Source of the DNA: Nocardioides plantarum
Lineage (GTDB): Bacteria; Actinomycetota; Actinomycetes; Propionibacteriales; Nocardioidaceae
Direction: 5' to 3'
Assembly: GCF_006346395.1 (NCBI RefSeq)
Contig: NZ_VDMS01000001.1
Location: 372,001 to 436,000, forward strand
Length of the DNA stretch: 64,000 bases
The position numbers and the translations under genes were made by a program. Below are positions 46,630 to 55,254 of this stretch, piece by piece. Within the stretch, counting starts at the first letter, position 1, and the number at the start of each line of letters is the position of its first letter. The notes under the pieces were generated by a model. The model searched no databases. It saw nothing but the letters and a program-made list of their open reading frames with translations, and was not told the origin of the DNA.

Positions 46630-48579
46630 TCAGGAGTCTGCCAGCACCACCACCCGGTCCCCCGCACCGACGTCGAGGACCGAGGACTTGTCGGGGTTGA
46701 CGGTGACCTGCTGACCGGTCTTGAAGCCGATCGCGGTCTCGCCGCGGCGGGTGGCACCGGCCACGACCGTCGCCCAGGAGACCTGGCCCGGGCGCACGTA
46801 GAGGTCGGCCGGGCGCAGGTAGACCTCGGCGCCCTCGTCGCCGAGGAGCTGGTCGAAGACCGCCTCGAGACGCTGGTCCTCGGAGAGCTGGGTGACGAGC
46901 AGGCTGATGATCTCGCCGCTCACCACGACGTCGTCGACCTGCGCGACCTCGGCGAGGACCCGGTTGCGGTCGTCGAGCATCTCGCTGACGACCGGGGTCG
47001 AGACGCCCAGCCGGCCGAGGATGTCGCGCACGTGGAGCAGCGTGACGAGCGTCTTGGCGTCGGCGGCCTGCTGCTCGAGGTGCTCGGAGTAGCAGAGCAC
47101 CATCACCTGGTCGAGGTCGGCGGTGACGTGCCGGTCGAGCGTGGCCCGGTCGGTCGTCGGGCCGGCCTGCACGGTCACCGCGAGGTGCTCGAGCGGGGGC
47201 AGCTCGGAGGCGAGGTCGTCGCCGTACGACGTGAGGACGGTGAGGGTCGAGCCGGCGGGCGCGTACTTGTCGAGCTCGCGCAGCACGATCGGGGCCCGCT
47301 CGTTCCAGCCGACGAGCAGCGCCTGGGTGGGCTCGGGCTCGCTCTCGACAGCCGTGCCCAGGGCGCCGAGGTCGGGGCGGGTCGTCGAGCGCGGCGAGGC
47401 GGCCAACCCGTCGTCGTCCTCGGCGACCAGGATCAGCGTGCGGTGGCCGATCACGGTGTCGGGGGCCGGGTTGAGGACGGGACCGCCCGGGTCCACGACC
47501 CCGATGACCGAGGCCTCCTCGAACGCCAGCTGCGCCTCGGCGTACGTCGAGCCCGCGAGGTCGGGTGCGTCGAGGAAGTAGATCTCGTCGCCGTCGTAGT
47601 CGAACAGCTCGACGTAGACCGCGGCGGCCCCGGACTGCCGCGACGTCTGCACCAGCAGCTTGGCGACGGTGTCGCGGATGTCGAGGAGCACCGTGCGGTC
47701 GGTGCCGACCAGGCGCGCGGCCTCGAGGTTGGACGGGTTGCGGATCTCCGCGACGATGCGCGGGCCCTCGGCCTCGGGAACCTCGCCGGTGCGGTGGGTC
47801 AGCGCCAGCAGGGCCTTGATGACCTCGCTGTCGGGGTCCTCGGACTCGGGCGAGAGCAGGATGACCGAGCGGGCCGTCGTGGGGCTGCTCAGCCCCAGGT
47901 CGTCGACGTCCATCGGCGAGCCCGACCGGCAGATCACGCGGGTGCCGCGCAGGTCGGGCACCTTGGCACGCAGGGCGTCCTCCATCTCGACCTTGTCGCG
48001 GGGGGCGAGCACCACCACGACCGGACGGCGGCGGCTCTCGTTGGCGATCGTGAGCTCGCTGATGATGGTGAAGATCGAGTCGGACCAGCCGAGGATCACG
48101 GTGTGGTCGGCCTCGATGACGACCGACCGGCCGCGGCGCAGCTCGGCCAGCTTCTCGTCGATGCCGGCGGCGATCACGCCGATGAGGGCGCTGACGATGA
48201 ACAACCCGGCCAGCGTCAGGGCGAGCATGGTGAGCAGGAACTGCCACGACCCGGTGTCACCGCCGATGAAGCCGGCGTCGAGGGCGTGGTTGAGGCTGAG
48301 GAAGAGCTCCTTCCAGAACCCCTCGTCGCTGTCGCCGCGCAGACCGGTGAGGGTGGTGATGACCGCGAAGGCGACGATCAGGACCAGCGTGACCACCGCG
48401 AGCCAGGCCACCAGCGCCGGCGTGCCCCGCGACATCGAGTTGTCGAACGCGTAGCGCAGCCGGTCGGCCAGGCTCGATCGCGGTTCGCGGGCCGCCGCGG
48501 TGGGCTGGGCGCTGCCGGCCGCACGGGCGCCGACCTTCTTGGCGGTGCGGCTGCGCAGCTGCTGGGACGTCTTGGGCAT
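46630..48579 (-). CDS. CASTOR/POLLUX-like ion channel protein
   Basis: A 649-residue membrane protein. A basic N-terminal 45 residues, helices at about 57-80 and 115-135, and between them a short pore-like loop (SLNHALDAGFIGGDTGSW), followed by paired TrkA-N/RCK-like Rossmann domains (VILGWSDSIFTIISEL; ALLVGWNERAPIVLRELD). GWNxRxxx and CYSEHLEQQAADAKTLVTLL match the CASTOR/POLLUX/SYM8 family of cation channels. Probably an RCK-gated potassium or calcium channel. Confidence 0.85.
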   Translation of the reverse strand: MPKTSQQLRSRTAKKVGARAAGSAQPTAAAREPRSSLADRLRYAFDNSMSRGTPALVAWLAVVTLVLIVAFAVITTLTGLRGDSDEGFWKELFLSLNHALDAGFIGGDTGSWQFLLTMLALTLAGLFIVSALIGVIAAGIDEKLAELRRGRSVVIEADHTVILGWSDSIFTIISELTIANESRRRPVVVVLAPRDKVEMEDALRAKVPDLRGTRVICRSGSPMDVDDLGLSSPTTARSVILLSPESEDPDSEVIKALLALTHRTGEVPEAEGPRIVAEIRNPSNLEAARLVGTDRTVLLDIRDTVAKLLVQTSRQSGAAAVYVELFDYDGDEIYFLDAPDLAGSTYAEAQLAFEEASVIGVVDPGGPVLNPAPDTVIGHRTLILVAEDDDGLAASPRSTTRPDLGALGTAVESEPEPTQALLVGWNERAPIVLRELDKYAPAGSTLTVLTSYGDDLASELPPLEHLAVTVQAGPTTDRATLDRHVTADLDQVMVLCYSEHLEQQAADAKTLVTLLHVRDILGRLGVSTPVVSEMLDDRNRVLAEVAQVDDVVVSGEIISLLVTQLSEDQRLEAVFDQLLGDEGAEVYLRPADLYVRPGQVSWATVVAGATRRGETAIGFKTGQQVTVNPDKSSVLDVGAGDRVVVLADS

Positions 48580-48658
48580 GAGCGCATCGTGACGGACCGA
48601 CGACGGGTCGGACTGCCGTTCGGCCGAATTGGGAGCCCGTCCGTGCCACGATCCTCCG

Positions 48659-49813
48659 GTGAGCCCGCTCGTGCAGCACCGTCGCGCCGCTGCCGCGGCG
48701 TTCGCCAGTCAGGGGCTGGTCTTCATCAGCCTGACCACCCGCCTGCCCGACACCGCCGACCGGTGGGACCTCGGCGAGCTCGAGCTGTCGGCACTGCTGC
48801 TGATGATGGTGCTGCTCGCCGGGGCCGGGTCGGTGCTCGCCGAGCGCCTGGCCGCCACCCGCGACAGCGCGCTGGTGCTCCGCGCGGGGCTGTTGCTGAC
48901 GGCGGTCGCCGTACCCGCGCTGCTGCTGGCGCCCGTGGTCGCCGGCTTCGTCGTCGGGCTCGCGGCGTACGGCGTCGCGCTGGGTCTCGTCGATGCGACC
49001 ACCAACATGCAGGCGGTGGCCGTCGAGCACGCGGCCGGGCGGCCCCTGCTCCCGTCGTTCCACGCGGCCTGGACCCTCGGGGGGCTGCTCGGTGCCGGCC
49101 TGACCCTCGCGACCTCGGGCCTGCCCGACCGGGCCGGGGCCGCGGTCGCCGTCGTCCCGCTGGTGGTCGCCTTCGGCGCGTTCGTGACCCGGGCCGAGGT
49201 GCCCGGCACGGCGGTCGCGCTCGACGACGCCGTCCCGTGGCGCCCGATCCTGCTGGTCGGGCTCGGCATGGTCGTCTTCTACATGGTCGACACCGCCGCC
49301 ACCACGTGGGGCGCGACCTACCTCGACCGCACCGTCGTGGCCCCCGAGCGCCTGGTGGCGCTGGCGACGCTGCCCTACCTGGGTGCGAGCCTGGTCGTGC
49401 GCCTGGCCGGGGACGGCCTGGTCGCGCGGCACGGCGTCGTGCCGGTGCTGCGCGTCGGCACCGTCGTGGGCTGCCTCGGCCTGGTCACGGTGGTGGCGGC
49501 GCCGACCTGGCCGGTGGCGGTGCTGGGGTTCGCGATCACCGGTGCCGGCATGGCGGTGGTCGCCCCGCTCAGCTTCTCCGCCGCGGGCCGGATCGCCGGC
49601 GGGTCACCGTCACGCACCGATGCCGTGGTGGCCCGCTTCAACCAGTTCAACTACGCCGGGGCCCTGGTGGGCGCGGTCCTCACCGGCGTCGTCGGCAGCG
49701 GCTCGCTGCGGTTCGGCTTCGCCGTACCGGCCGTGCTGGTGCTCGCCCTGCTGCCGCTGGCCCGGGCGTTCGCCGCCGAGGTGCCGGGCCGCAGCGGGTC
49801 TCAGACGGTCTGA
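48659..49813 (+). CDS. MFS transporter
   Basis: A 384-residue protein with about twelve hydrophobic helices. RLPDTADRWDLGELELSALL lies after helix 1, as in the sugar/drug-type MFS subgroup, and helix 5 has AAWTLGGLLGAGLTLA. It starts with GTG after CCTCCG. The 3' end overlaps the convergent MaoC gene by 13 bases. Cargo unknown. Confidence 0.85.
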   Translation: MSPLVQHRRAAAAAFASQGLVFISLTTRLPDTADRWDLGELELSALLLMMVLLAGAGSVLAERLAATRDSALVLRAGLLLTAVAVPALLLAPVVAGFVVGLAAYGVALGLVDATTNMQAVAVEHAAGRPLLPSFHAAWTLGGLLGAGLTLATSGLPDRAGAAVAVVPLVVAFGAFVTRAEVPGTAVALDDAVPWRPILLVGLGMVVFYMVDTAATTWGATYLDRTVVAPERLVALATLPYLGASLVVRLAGDGLVARHGVVPVLRVGTVVGCLGLVTVVAAPTWPVAVLGFAITGAGMAVVAPLSFSAAGRIAGGSPSRTDAVVARFNQFNYAGALVGAVLTGVVGSGSLRFGFAVPAVLVLALLPLARAFAAEVPGRSGSQTV

Positions 49814-50334
49814 GGACCGGGCCAGTTCTTGTCCGGCTGCGGGACGGGGCGACCGGGCTGCTCGCCACCGCGCGCCTGCAGGTAGCTGTCCTTGGGCACC
49901 ATCACCTTGCGGCGGAAGACGCACACGACCTTGCCGTCCTGGTTGTAGCCGATGGTCTCGACGTAGACGACCCCGCGGTCGTCCTTGCTCCTGCTCTCGG
50001 TCTTGTCGAGCACGGTGGTCTCGCCGTAGAGCGTGTCGCCGTGGAACGTCGGCGCGACGTGGCGCAGCGACTCGACCTCGAGGTTGGCGATCGCCTTGCC
50101 CGAGATGTCGGCGACCGACATGCCGAGCAGGATCGAGTAGACGTAGTTGCCCACCACGACGTTCTTGCCGAACTGCGTCGTCTTCTCGGCGTAGTTGACG
50201 TCGAGGTGGAGCGGGTGGTGGTTCATCGTGAGCAGGCAGAAGAGGTGGTCGTCGGCCTCGGTGACCGTCTTGCCGGGCCAGTGCTTGTAGGTCGCACCGA
50301 CCTCGAACTCCTCGTAGCTTCGACCGAACTGCAC
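49801..50334 (-). CDS. MaoC-family (R)-specific enoyl-CoA hydratase-like protein
   Basis: A 177-residue hot-dog fold protein. VTEADDHLFCLLTMNHHPLH is the MaoC hydratase motif (D…N.HP.H), followed by FGKNVVVGNYVYSILLGM and HVAPTFHGDTLYGETTVLD. The catalytic Asp and His are therefore present. It probably hydrates enoyl-CoAs in fatty-acid or polyketide metabolism; an acyl-CoA dehydrogenase lies 1.6 kb away on the same strand. Confidence 0.9.
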   Translation of the reverse strand: MQFGRSYEEFEVGATYKHWPGKTVTEADDHLFCLLTMNHHPLHLDVNYAEKTTQFGKNVVVGNYVYSILLGMSVADISGKAIANLEVESLRHVAPTFHGDTLYGETTVLDKTESRSKDDRGVVYVETIGYNQDGKVVCVFRRKVMVPKDSYLQARGGEQPGRPVPQPDKNWPGPQTV

Positions 50335-50434
50335 GACTGGCTCCTGACCTCGTCTGGGGTACGACGGGGGTCAGTCTGGCAGGGCGTGACCGGCGGCAGT
50401 CTCGAGGGCCGTGATGCGGTCGAGCTGACGCTGC

Positions 50435-50532
50435 GGTGGTTTCGACTCGCGGTCGCGACCTCGTTCCTCGGTCGCGCGCTCGCTCAACCCTCCGCTTGCG
50501 CGACCCGGCCTCGTTCCTCGGCCGGCTCGCTA
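50435..50532. repeat. Palindromic repeat family copy R4 with two nonaloop hairpins
   Basis: 50435-50490 (GGTGGTTTCGACTCGCGG … CTCGCTCAACCC) is nearly the reverse complement of the core of the 100-bp unit at 58854. It contains hairpins CGCGACC-TCGTTCCTC-GGTCGCG (50454-50476) and CCGGCC-TCGTTCCTC-GGCCGG (50505-50525). It runs up to the stop codon of the DUF5302 gene. Confidence 0.8.
50505..50525 (-). terminator. Hairpin with nonaloop GAGGAACGA after the DUF5302 gene
   Basis: A 6-base perfect stem, 5 bases after the stop codon on the minus strand; the loop reads GAGGAACGA in that gene's RNA. Confidence 0.6.
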
Positions 50533-50706
50533 CGCTCCGCCACCGCCGGCCTTGCGCCGGTGCATCTTCGGCCCGCCGGCGGCGACCTCGGAGCCGTGGG
50601 CCTTCTCGTGGAGCGGCGCGTCCTCGTGGACGCCCTTCTCCTTGCGGTTCTTGCGGTCGAGCGCCTCGCGCATCTTGGCCTTCAGGTCCTCGTTGGCGTC
50701 GGTCAT
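50530..50706 (-). CDS. DUF5302-like small protein (58 aa)
   Basis: Fifty-eight codons from ATG 50706 to TAG 50530. The product has EDLKAKMREALDRKNRKEK, a helix rich in Lys/Arg/Glu, then a hydrophilic His-rich part and the ending GGPKMHRRKAGGG, which resembles the 'K.x.RRKxG' tail of actinobacterial DUF5302 proteins. Function unknown. AAGG is found about 7 bases upstream. Third codon positions are almost all G or C. Confidence 0.75.
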   Translation of the reverse strand: MTDANEDLKAKMREALDRKNRKEKGVHEDAPLHEKAHGSEVAAGGPKMHRRKAGGGGA

Positions 50707-50753
50707 GCCTCCACCTTGGCACTCCCCTGGTCATCCGTCGACGGGGTTGCTGC

Positions 50754-51824
50754 TCAGACGGACAGCCAGTCGACAGGGACGCCGTGGGCCCGAGACCGCG
50801 CCAGGAACCGCGACTCCGCGCCCGGCCAGGTGCGCAGCACCAGCCAGAACTGGCGGTCCTCCTCGGGCGTACGGCGCCGCGGCTCGAGGCTCAGGTGGGC
50901 CAGGGGCGTCTGCGCGGTGGCCTGCGCCCCCAGCTCGTCGAGGCAGGTGAGGACCTCGTCCTGCTCGGCTCGGTCGAGGTACTGCCACATCACGCTGTGC
51001 CAGACCACGGTGACCAGGCCGTCGGCCAGCGAGAGGCCCCGGACCAGCTCGCGGGCACTCTCGCGGCGCAACGTCACCGGCGTGTCGGCCGCCACTCGCA
51101 GCGCCCCGCGCAGGCGCTCGTGGCGCGCCGTCTGGTCGGGCCAGACGTAGGCGGTCAGGGTGAGCCGGCCGGCCGTGGTCGCCACGTCGACCGGCATCAC
51201 GTCGGAGCCGATCCGCTCCACGACCCGAGGCCAGCGGGCGTCGGGATCGGTCCATGGCCCCGGCCCGGTCCACGCGCCCTCGAGTCGCACCGGAGACCCC
51301 TGGTCGCCGTACGCCACATCCGCGTCGTCGACGTACGAGTAGCGGTCGGCGAGCAGGTTGAGCCCGCCGGAGGACCCGATCTCGAGGAGTCGCAGCGGGA
51401 GGTCGGTCCGCCGGGTGATCTCGAGCAGCCCGGCCATCAGCGCGGCGGACCGCCCGACCTCGTTGGTCTGCGGCGGCCGGTCGAGCCACTCGCCCACGGC
51501 GTCGGGCTCGTCGGCGACGAGTGCCCGGAACGCCTCCCAGCACCCCTCCGGCTCCCAGGTGCCGCCCACGCTCGGGTAGTACGCCGCCAGCGCACCCGCC
51601 CGGCGCTCGAGCACCAGGCGATGCACCGAGCCCGCCAGCCGCAGCGCCAGCGCCGACGGACCGGCCATGCCCTCGTGCCCAGCGAGCACGCGCGCGAACG
51701 GCGCGGCCGCCTCGCCGCCCTGGTGCAGCGCGTCCGCGACGCGGCCCAGCAGGTCGGCGTACATCGGGGAGCCGAGGTGGCCGCACGCCTCGGCCTGGCT
51801 ACGGAACGCGTCCTCGAGGTCCAT
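50754..51824 (-). CDS. DUF2332 family protein
   Basis: A 356-residue protein with QAEACGHLGSPMYADLLGRV at the start, ALMAGLLEI, LLEIGSSGGLNLLADRYSY (a glycine-rich motif resembling a methyltransferase SAM loop) and WHSVMWQYL, all features of DUF2332. The function of the family is unknown; the LEIGSSGGLNL stretch suggests a Rossmann-type binding site. Confidence 0.88.
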   Translation of the reverse strand: MDLEDAFRSQAEACGHLGSPMYADLLGRVADALHQGGEAAAPFARVLAGHEGMAGPSALALRLAGSVHRLVLERRAGALAAYYPSVGGTWEPEGCWEAFRALVADEPDAVGEWLDRPPQTNEVGRSAALMAGLLEITRRTDLPLRLLEIGSSGGLNLLADRYSYVDDADVAYGDQGSPVRLEGAWTGPGPWTDPDARWPRVVERIGSDVMPVDVATTAGRLTLTAYVWPDQTARHERLRGALRVAADTPVTLRRESARELVRGLSLADGLVTVVWHSVMWQYLDRAEQDEVLTCLDELGAQATAQTPLAHLSLEPRRRTPEEDRQFWLVLRTWPGAESRFLARSRAHGVPVDWLSV

Positions 51825-51849
51825 GCGACCAGCCTGCACCACCCCACGT

Positions 51850-51969
51850 CGGTCGAGGTGCGAGGCCGGCCACGGCCGAGCCTCGAGACCACCCCAGCCG
51901 ACGATCCCGGGTCGACCTGAGGCTGCGGGGTCTCGAGGCTCGTCGCTAGCGCTCCTCACACCTCGACCG
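51850..51969. repeat. Palindromic repeat family copy R5 (large inverted repeat)
   Basis: Outer arms CGGTCGAGGTGCGAGG (51850-51865) and CCTCACACCTCGACCG (51954-51969, one mismatch); inner arms CGAGCCTCGAGACC (51877-51890) and GGTCTCGAGGCTCG (51929-51942), perfect. It occupies the 3' side of the acyl-CoA dehydrogenase gene. Confidence 0.88.
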
Positions 51970-51981
51970 GCGTCGTGTGCG

Positions 51982-53181
51982 TCAGCCCTTGAGCTTGTAG
52001 TCCTTCAGCAGCGAGCGCCCGATGATCATCTTCTGGATGTCGGCGGTGCCCTCGCCGATCAGCATGAACGCGGCCTCGCGGTAGAGGCGCTCGATCTCGT
52101 ACTCCTTGGAGTAGCCGTAGCCGCCGTGGATGCGGAAGGAGTCCTGGACGACCTCGTTGCAGTACTCCGCAGCGAGGTACTTGGCCATGCCCGCCTCGAC
52201 GTCGTTGCGCTCGCCCTTGTCCTTGATGCGGGCCGAGCGGACCATCATCGCGTGGGCGGCCTCGACCTTGGTCGCCATCTCCGCGAGGCGGAACAGGATC
52301 GCCTGGTGCTCGGCGATCGGCTTGCCGAAGGTCTCGCGCTGCTGGGCGTAGGCGATGGCCAGCTCGAAGGCCCGGTTGGCGATGCCGCAGGCCCGGGCCG
52401 CGACGTTGACGCGGCCGACCTCGACGCCGTCCATCATCTGGTAGAAGCCCTTGCCGGGCTCCCCGCCGAGAATCTGCTCGGCCGCGACCTGGTGGCCCTC
52501 GAGGACCATCTCGGTGGTGTCGACGCCCTTGTAGCCCATCTTGTCGATCTTGCCGGGGATGGTGAGCCCGGGCGCGGTCTCGCCGAAGCCGGCCTCCTTC
52601 TCGAGCAGGAACGTCGTCATGTTCTTGTAGACGCTGTCGCTGCCCTCGTCGGTCTTGACCAGGGTCGCGACCAGGGTGGAGGTGCCGCCGTTGGTCAGCC
52701 ACATCTTCTGGCCGTCGATCGTGTAGTCGCCGGCGTCGCCCCGCACGGCCTTGGTCTTGATCGCCGCGACGTCGGAGCCCAGCCCCGGCTCGGACATCGA
52801 GAACGCCCCGCGGACCTCGCCGGTGGCCATCCGCGGGAGGTACTTCTGCTTCTGCTCGTCGGTGCCGTGCTGCATCAGCAGGTAGGCCACGATGAAGTGG
52901 GTGTTGATGACCCCCGAGACGCTCATCCAGCCGCGGGCGATCTCCTCCACGCACAGGGCGTAGGTCAGCAGCGACTCGCCGAGGCCGTCGTACTCCTCGG
53001 GGATCATCAGCCCGAAGATGCCGAGCTCCTTGAGCCCGTCGACGATCTCCTGGGGGTACTCGTCGGCGTGCTCCAGCTCCGTGGCGACCGGGAGGATCTT
53101 GTCCTCCACGAACGTGCGGACCGCCTTGAGGATCTCGGTCTGGTCTTCGGTGAGGCCTTCGGTCTCGCAGAGGCGACCCAT
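51982..53181 (-). CDS. Acyl-CoA dehydrogenase
   Basis: A 399-residue flavoenzyme. AFSMSEPGLGSDVAAIKTKA and WLTNGGTSTLV are the two acyl-CoA dehydrogenase signatures for FAD and substrate binding; QRETFGKPIAEHQAI and DSFRIHGGYGYSKEYEIERL complete the C-terminal domain. It desaturates acyl-CoA at C2-C3. ATG 53181 is preceded by AAAGGA at 6 bases. A TetR-type operator lies 43 bases upstream. Confidence 0.93.
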   Translation of the reverse strand: MGRLCETEGLTEDQTEILKAVRTFVEDKILPVATELEHADEYPQEIVDGLKELGIFGLMIPEEYDGLGESLLTYALCVEEIARGWMSVSGVINTHFIVAYLLMQHGTDEQKQKYLPRMATGEVRGAFSMSEPGLGSDVAAIKTKAVRGDAGDYTIDGQKMWLTNGGTSTLVATLVKTDEGSDSVYKNMTTFLLEKEAGFGETAPGLTIPGKIDKMGYKGVDTTEMVLEGHQVAAEQILGGEPGKGFYQMMDGVEVGRVNVAARACGIANRAFELAIAYAQQRETFGKPIAEHQAILFRLAEMATKVEAAHAMMVRSARIKDKGERNDVEAGMAKYLAAEYCNEVVQDSFRIHGGYGYSKEYEIERLYREAAFMLIGEGTADIQKMIIGRSLLKDYKLKG

Positions 53182-53223
53182 GATGGGTCCTTTCTCGTCG
53201 GGGCTGTCGATGTCGGCGCAGTG

Positions 53224-53237
53224 TTACCGGTCGGTAA
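53224..53237. promoter_or_regulatory. Palindromic operator TTACCG-GT-CGGTAA
   Basis: Perfect 6-base arms with a 2-base spacer, 43 bases upstream of the acyl-CoA dehydrogenase start. The pattern matches sites bound by TetR-family repressors of fatty-acid and phenylacetate catabolism. No such regulator is in the window. Confidence 0.55.
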
Positions 53238-53396
53238 TCCTGCTGGACACGGTAGACGCGCGGGCCACCCCGTCCGGGCGGACCCATGGTGAGATGCGTC
53301 ACCGCGGATCGCGCCGGCGTCGACCGTAGCGTCCTGACCGAGCACGACCCGGCAGGTGGTTGAATCGTCGCGGACCGAGACGACCGAGGAGGCCGC

Positions 53397-54680
53397 GTGA
53401 GCAGCACACCCAACCGCGTGTACGCCGCCCGGCTGGTCGGGCTCCCCATCTTCGACCCCCAGGGCGACCAGGTCGGCAAGGTGCGCGACATCGTCGTGAC
53501 CATGCGCTCCGAGGCGAGCCAGCCGCGCGTGCTCGGCCTGGTCGGCGAGGTCTTCGGGCGCCGCCGGGTCTTCGTGCCGATGACCCGGGTCACCAACGTC
53601 GACAGCGGCCAGGTCTACACGACCGGGCTGCTCAACATGCGCCGCTTCGAGCAGCGCTCGACCGAGACGCTCGTGATCGGCCAGATGCTCGACCGGCACG
53701 TGACGATCCCCCACGGCTCGAGCAACGACGTCCGCATCGCCGGCACCGTCTACGACGTCGCGATGGAGCAGGGCCGCACCCGCGACTGGGTGCTCAGCCG
53801 GGTCGCGGTGCAGGAGCCGGCCAAGGCGCTGCGCCGGCGCGGCCAGACCCACGTCGTCGAGTGGCGCGACGTGCAGGGCCTGACCCGGCCAGGCGGCGAG
53901 ACGCAGGGCGCGACCGCCCTGCTCCACGCCCTCAACGAGATGCGTCCCGCCGACGCCGCGACGATGATCCACGACCTGCCGCTGGAGCGCCGTACGGCGG
54001 TGGTGGCCGCCCTCGACGACGAGCGACTGGCCGACGTGCTCGAGGAGCTGCCCGAGGAGGACCAGGTCGCCATCCTCGAGCGGCTCGACGCCGAGCGCGC
54101 CGCCGACGTCCTCGAGGAGATGTCGGCCGACGACGCCGCCGACCTGATCGCCGACCTGCCGCCCGAGACCGCCGAGATCCTGCTCGACCTGATGGAGCCC
54201 GAGGAGGCCGAGGACGTCCGGCGCCTGATGTCCTACGTCGAGAACACCGCGGGCGGGATGATGACCCCCGAGCCCGTGGTGCTCGGCACCGACGCGACCG
54301 TCGCCGACGCCCTCGCCCACGTGCGCAACCCCGACCTGACGCCGGCGCTGGCGGCCCTGGTCTACGTCTGCCGCCCGCCGCTCGAGACCCCGACCGGCCG
54401 GCTCATCGGCGTCGCCCACATCCAGCGGCTGCTGCGCGAGCCCCCGTCGAGCCTGGTGGCCGGCGCGCTCGACGACTCCATGGAGAACCTGCGCCCCGAG
54501 GCCACCATCGACCAGGTGGCCGCCCACCTGGCGACCTACAACCTCGTGTGCGCCCCCGTGGTCGACGAGAACGGCCACCTGCTCGGCGCCGTCACCGTCG
54601 ACGACCTGCTCGACCACATGCTGCCCACCGGGTGGCGTGACCAGGCCCTGAGCAGCTCCGGGGGCCGCGGCCGTGGCTGA
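53397..54680 (+). CDS. MgtE-N/CBS domain protein without transport domain
   Basis: A 427-residue soluble protein. A PRC-barrel-like N-terminal region (VYAARLVGLPIFDPQGDQVG), the MgtE N superhelix (ADAATMIHDLPLERR, LADVLEELPEEDQVAILERL), and a CBS pair starting GGMMTPEPVVLG and ending VVDENGHLLGAVTVDDLLDH. The membrane domain of the MgtE magnesium channel is absent. It corresponds to the Rv1232c type found beside DUF1003 and mrp genes. GGAGG precedes the GTG start. Confidence 0.9.
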   Translation: MSSTPNRVYAARLVGLPIFDPQGDQVGKVRDIVVTMRSEASQPRVLGLVGEVFGRRRVFVPMTRVTNVDSGQVYTTGLLNMRRFEQRSTETLVIGQMLDRHVTIPHGSSNDVRIAGTVYDVAMEQGRTRDWVLSRVAVQEPAKALRRRGQTHVVEWRDVQGLTRPGGETQGATALLHALNEMRPADAATMIHDLPLERRTAVVAALDDERLADVLEELPEEDQVAILERLDAERAADVLEEMSADDAADLIADLPPETAEILLDLMEPEEAEDVRRLMSYVENTAGGMMTPEPVVLGTDATVADALAHVRNPDLTPALAALVYVCRPPLETPTGRLIGVAHIQRLLREPPSSLVAGALDDSMENLRPEATIDQVAAHLATYNLVCAPVVDENGHLLGAVTVDDLLDHMLPTGWRDQALSSSGGRGRG

Positions 54681-55242
54681 GCGCTCCGACCGCTCCGGTC
54701 GCCTCGACACCCCCCGCGACAACCGACGTCAGATCGTCCGGCGACCGGCCTACGACTCCGACGCCTTCGGGGTGTTCGCCGAGCAGTTCGCGCGCTTCAT
54801 GGGCACCGCGACGTTCCTGATCTACATGACCCTGTTCGTGGTCGCCTGGGTCGGGTGGAACGCGCTCGCGCCGGGCGACGCACAGTGGGACGGCTACCCG
54901 TTCATCTTCCTCACCCTGATGCTGAGCCTCCAGGCGTCGTACGCCGCCCCGCTGATCCTGCTCGCGCAGAACCGTCAGGAGCAGCGCGACAAGGTGGTCA
55001 ACGAGCAGGACCGCCAGGCCAACGCGCGTGCGCACGCCGACATGGAGTTCCTGGCCCGCGAGGTCGCCTCGCTGCGCATGGCCGTCGGCGAGGTCGCGAC
55101 CCGCGACTACGTGCGCGGCGAGCTGCGCTCGCTGCTCTCCGAGCTCGACGACCGGGTCGAGGACGTCGCGCACCGGGTGCTCGACCGGCGCCAGGGGCTG
55201 AGCGACGACGCCGAGGGCGGTTCCGCGACCCCCCACTCGTAG
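54673..55242 (+). CDS. DUF1003 family membrane protein
   Basis: A 189-residue protein with two helices (about 39-58 and 75-96: GTATFLIYMTLFVVAWVGW, PFIFLTLMLSLQASYAAPLI) and a C-terminal coiled coil; NRQEQRDKVVNEQDRQANAR is the DUF1003 hallmark. It overlaps the MgtE-N gene by 8 bases and is followed 12 bases later by mrp. Role unknown; its conserved position suggests a link with metal homeostasis. Confidence 0.9.
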   Translation: MAERSDRSGRLDTPRDNRRQIVRRPAYDSDAFGVFAEQFARFMGTATFLIYMTLFVVAWVGWNALAPGDAQWDGYPFIFLTLMLSLQASYAAPLILLAQNRQEQRDKVVNEQDRQANARAHADMEFLAREVASLRMAVGEVATRDYVRGELRSLLSELDDRVEDVAHRVLDRRQGLSDDAEGGSATPHS

Positions 55243-55254
55243 ACTGGGGACATC

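Noticed and set aside
47032-51150. 1372-codon plus-strand frame across several genes
   Set aside because: It crosses the channel, MFS, MaoC and DUF2332 genes in a third frame, with no start signal or domain.
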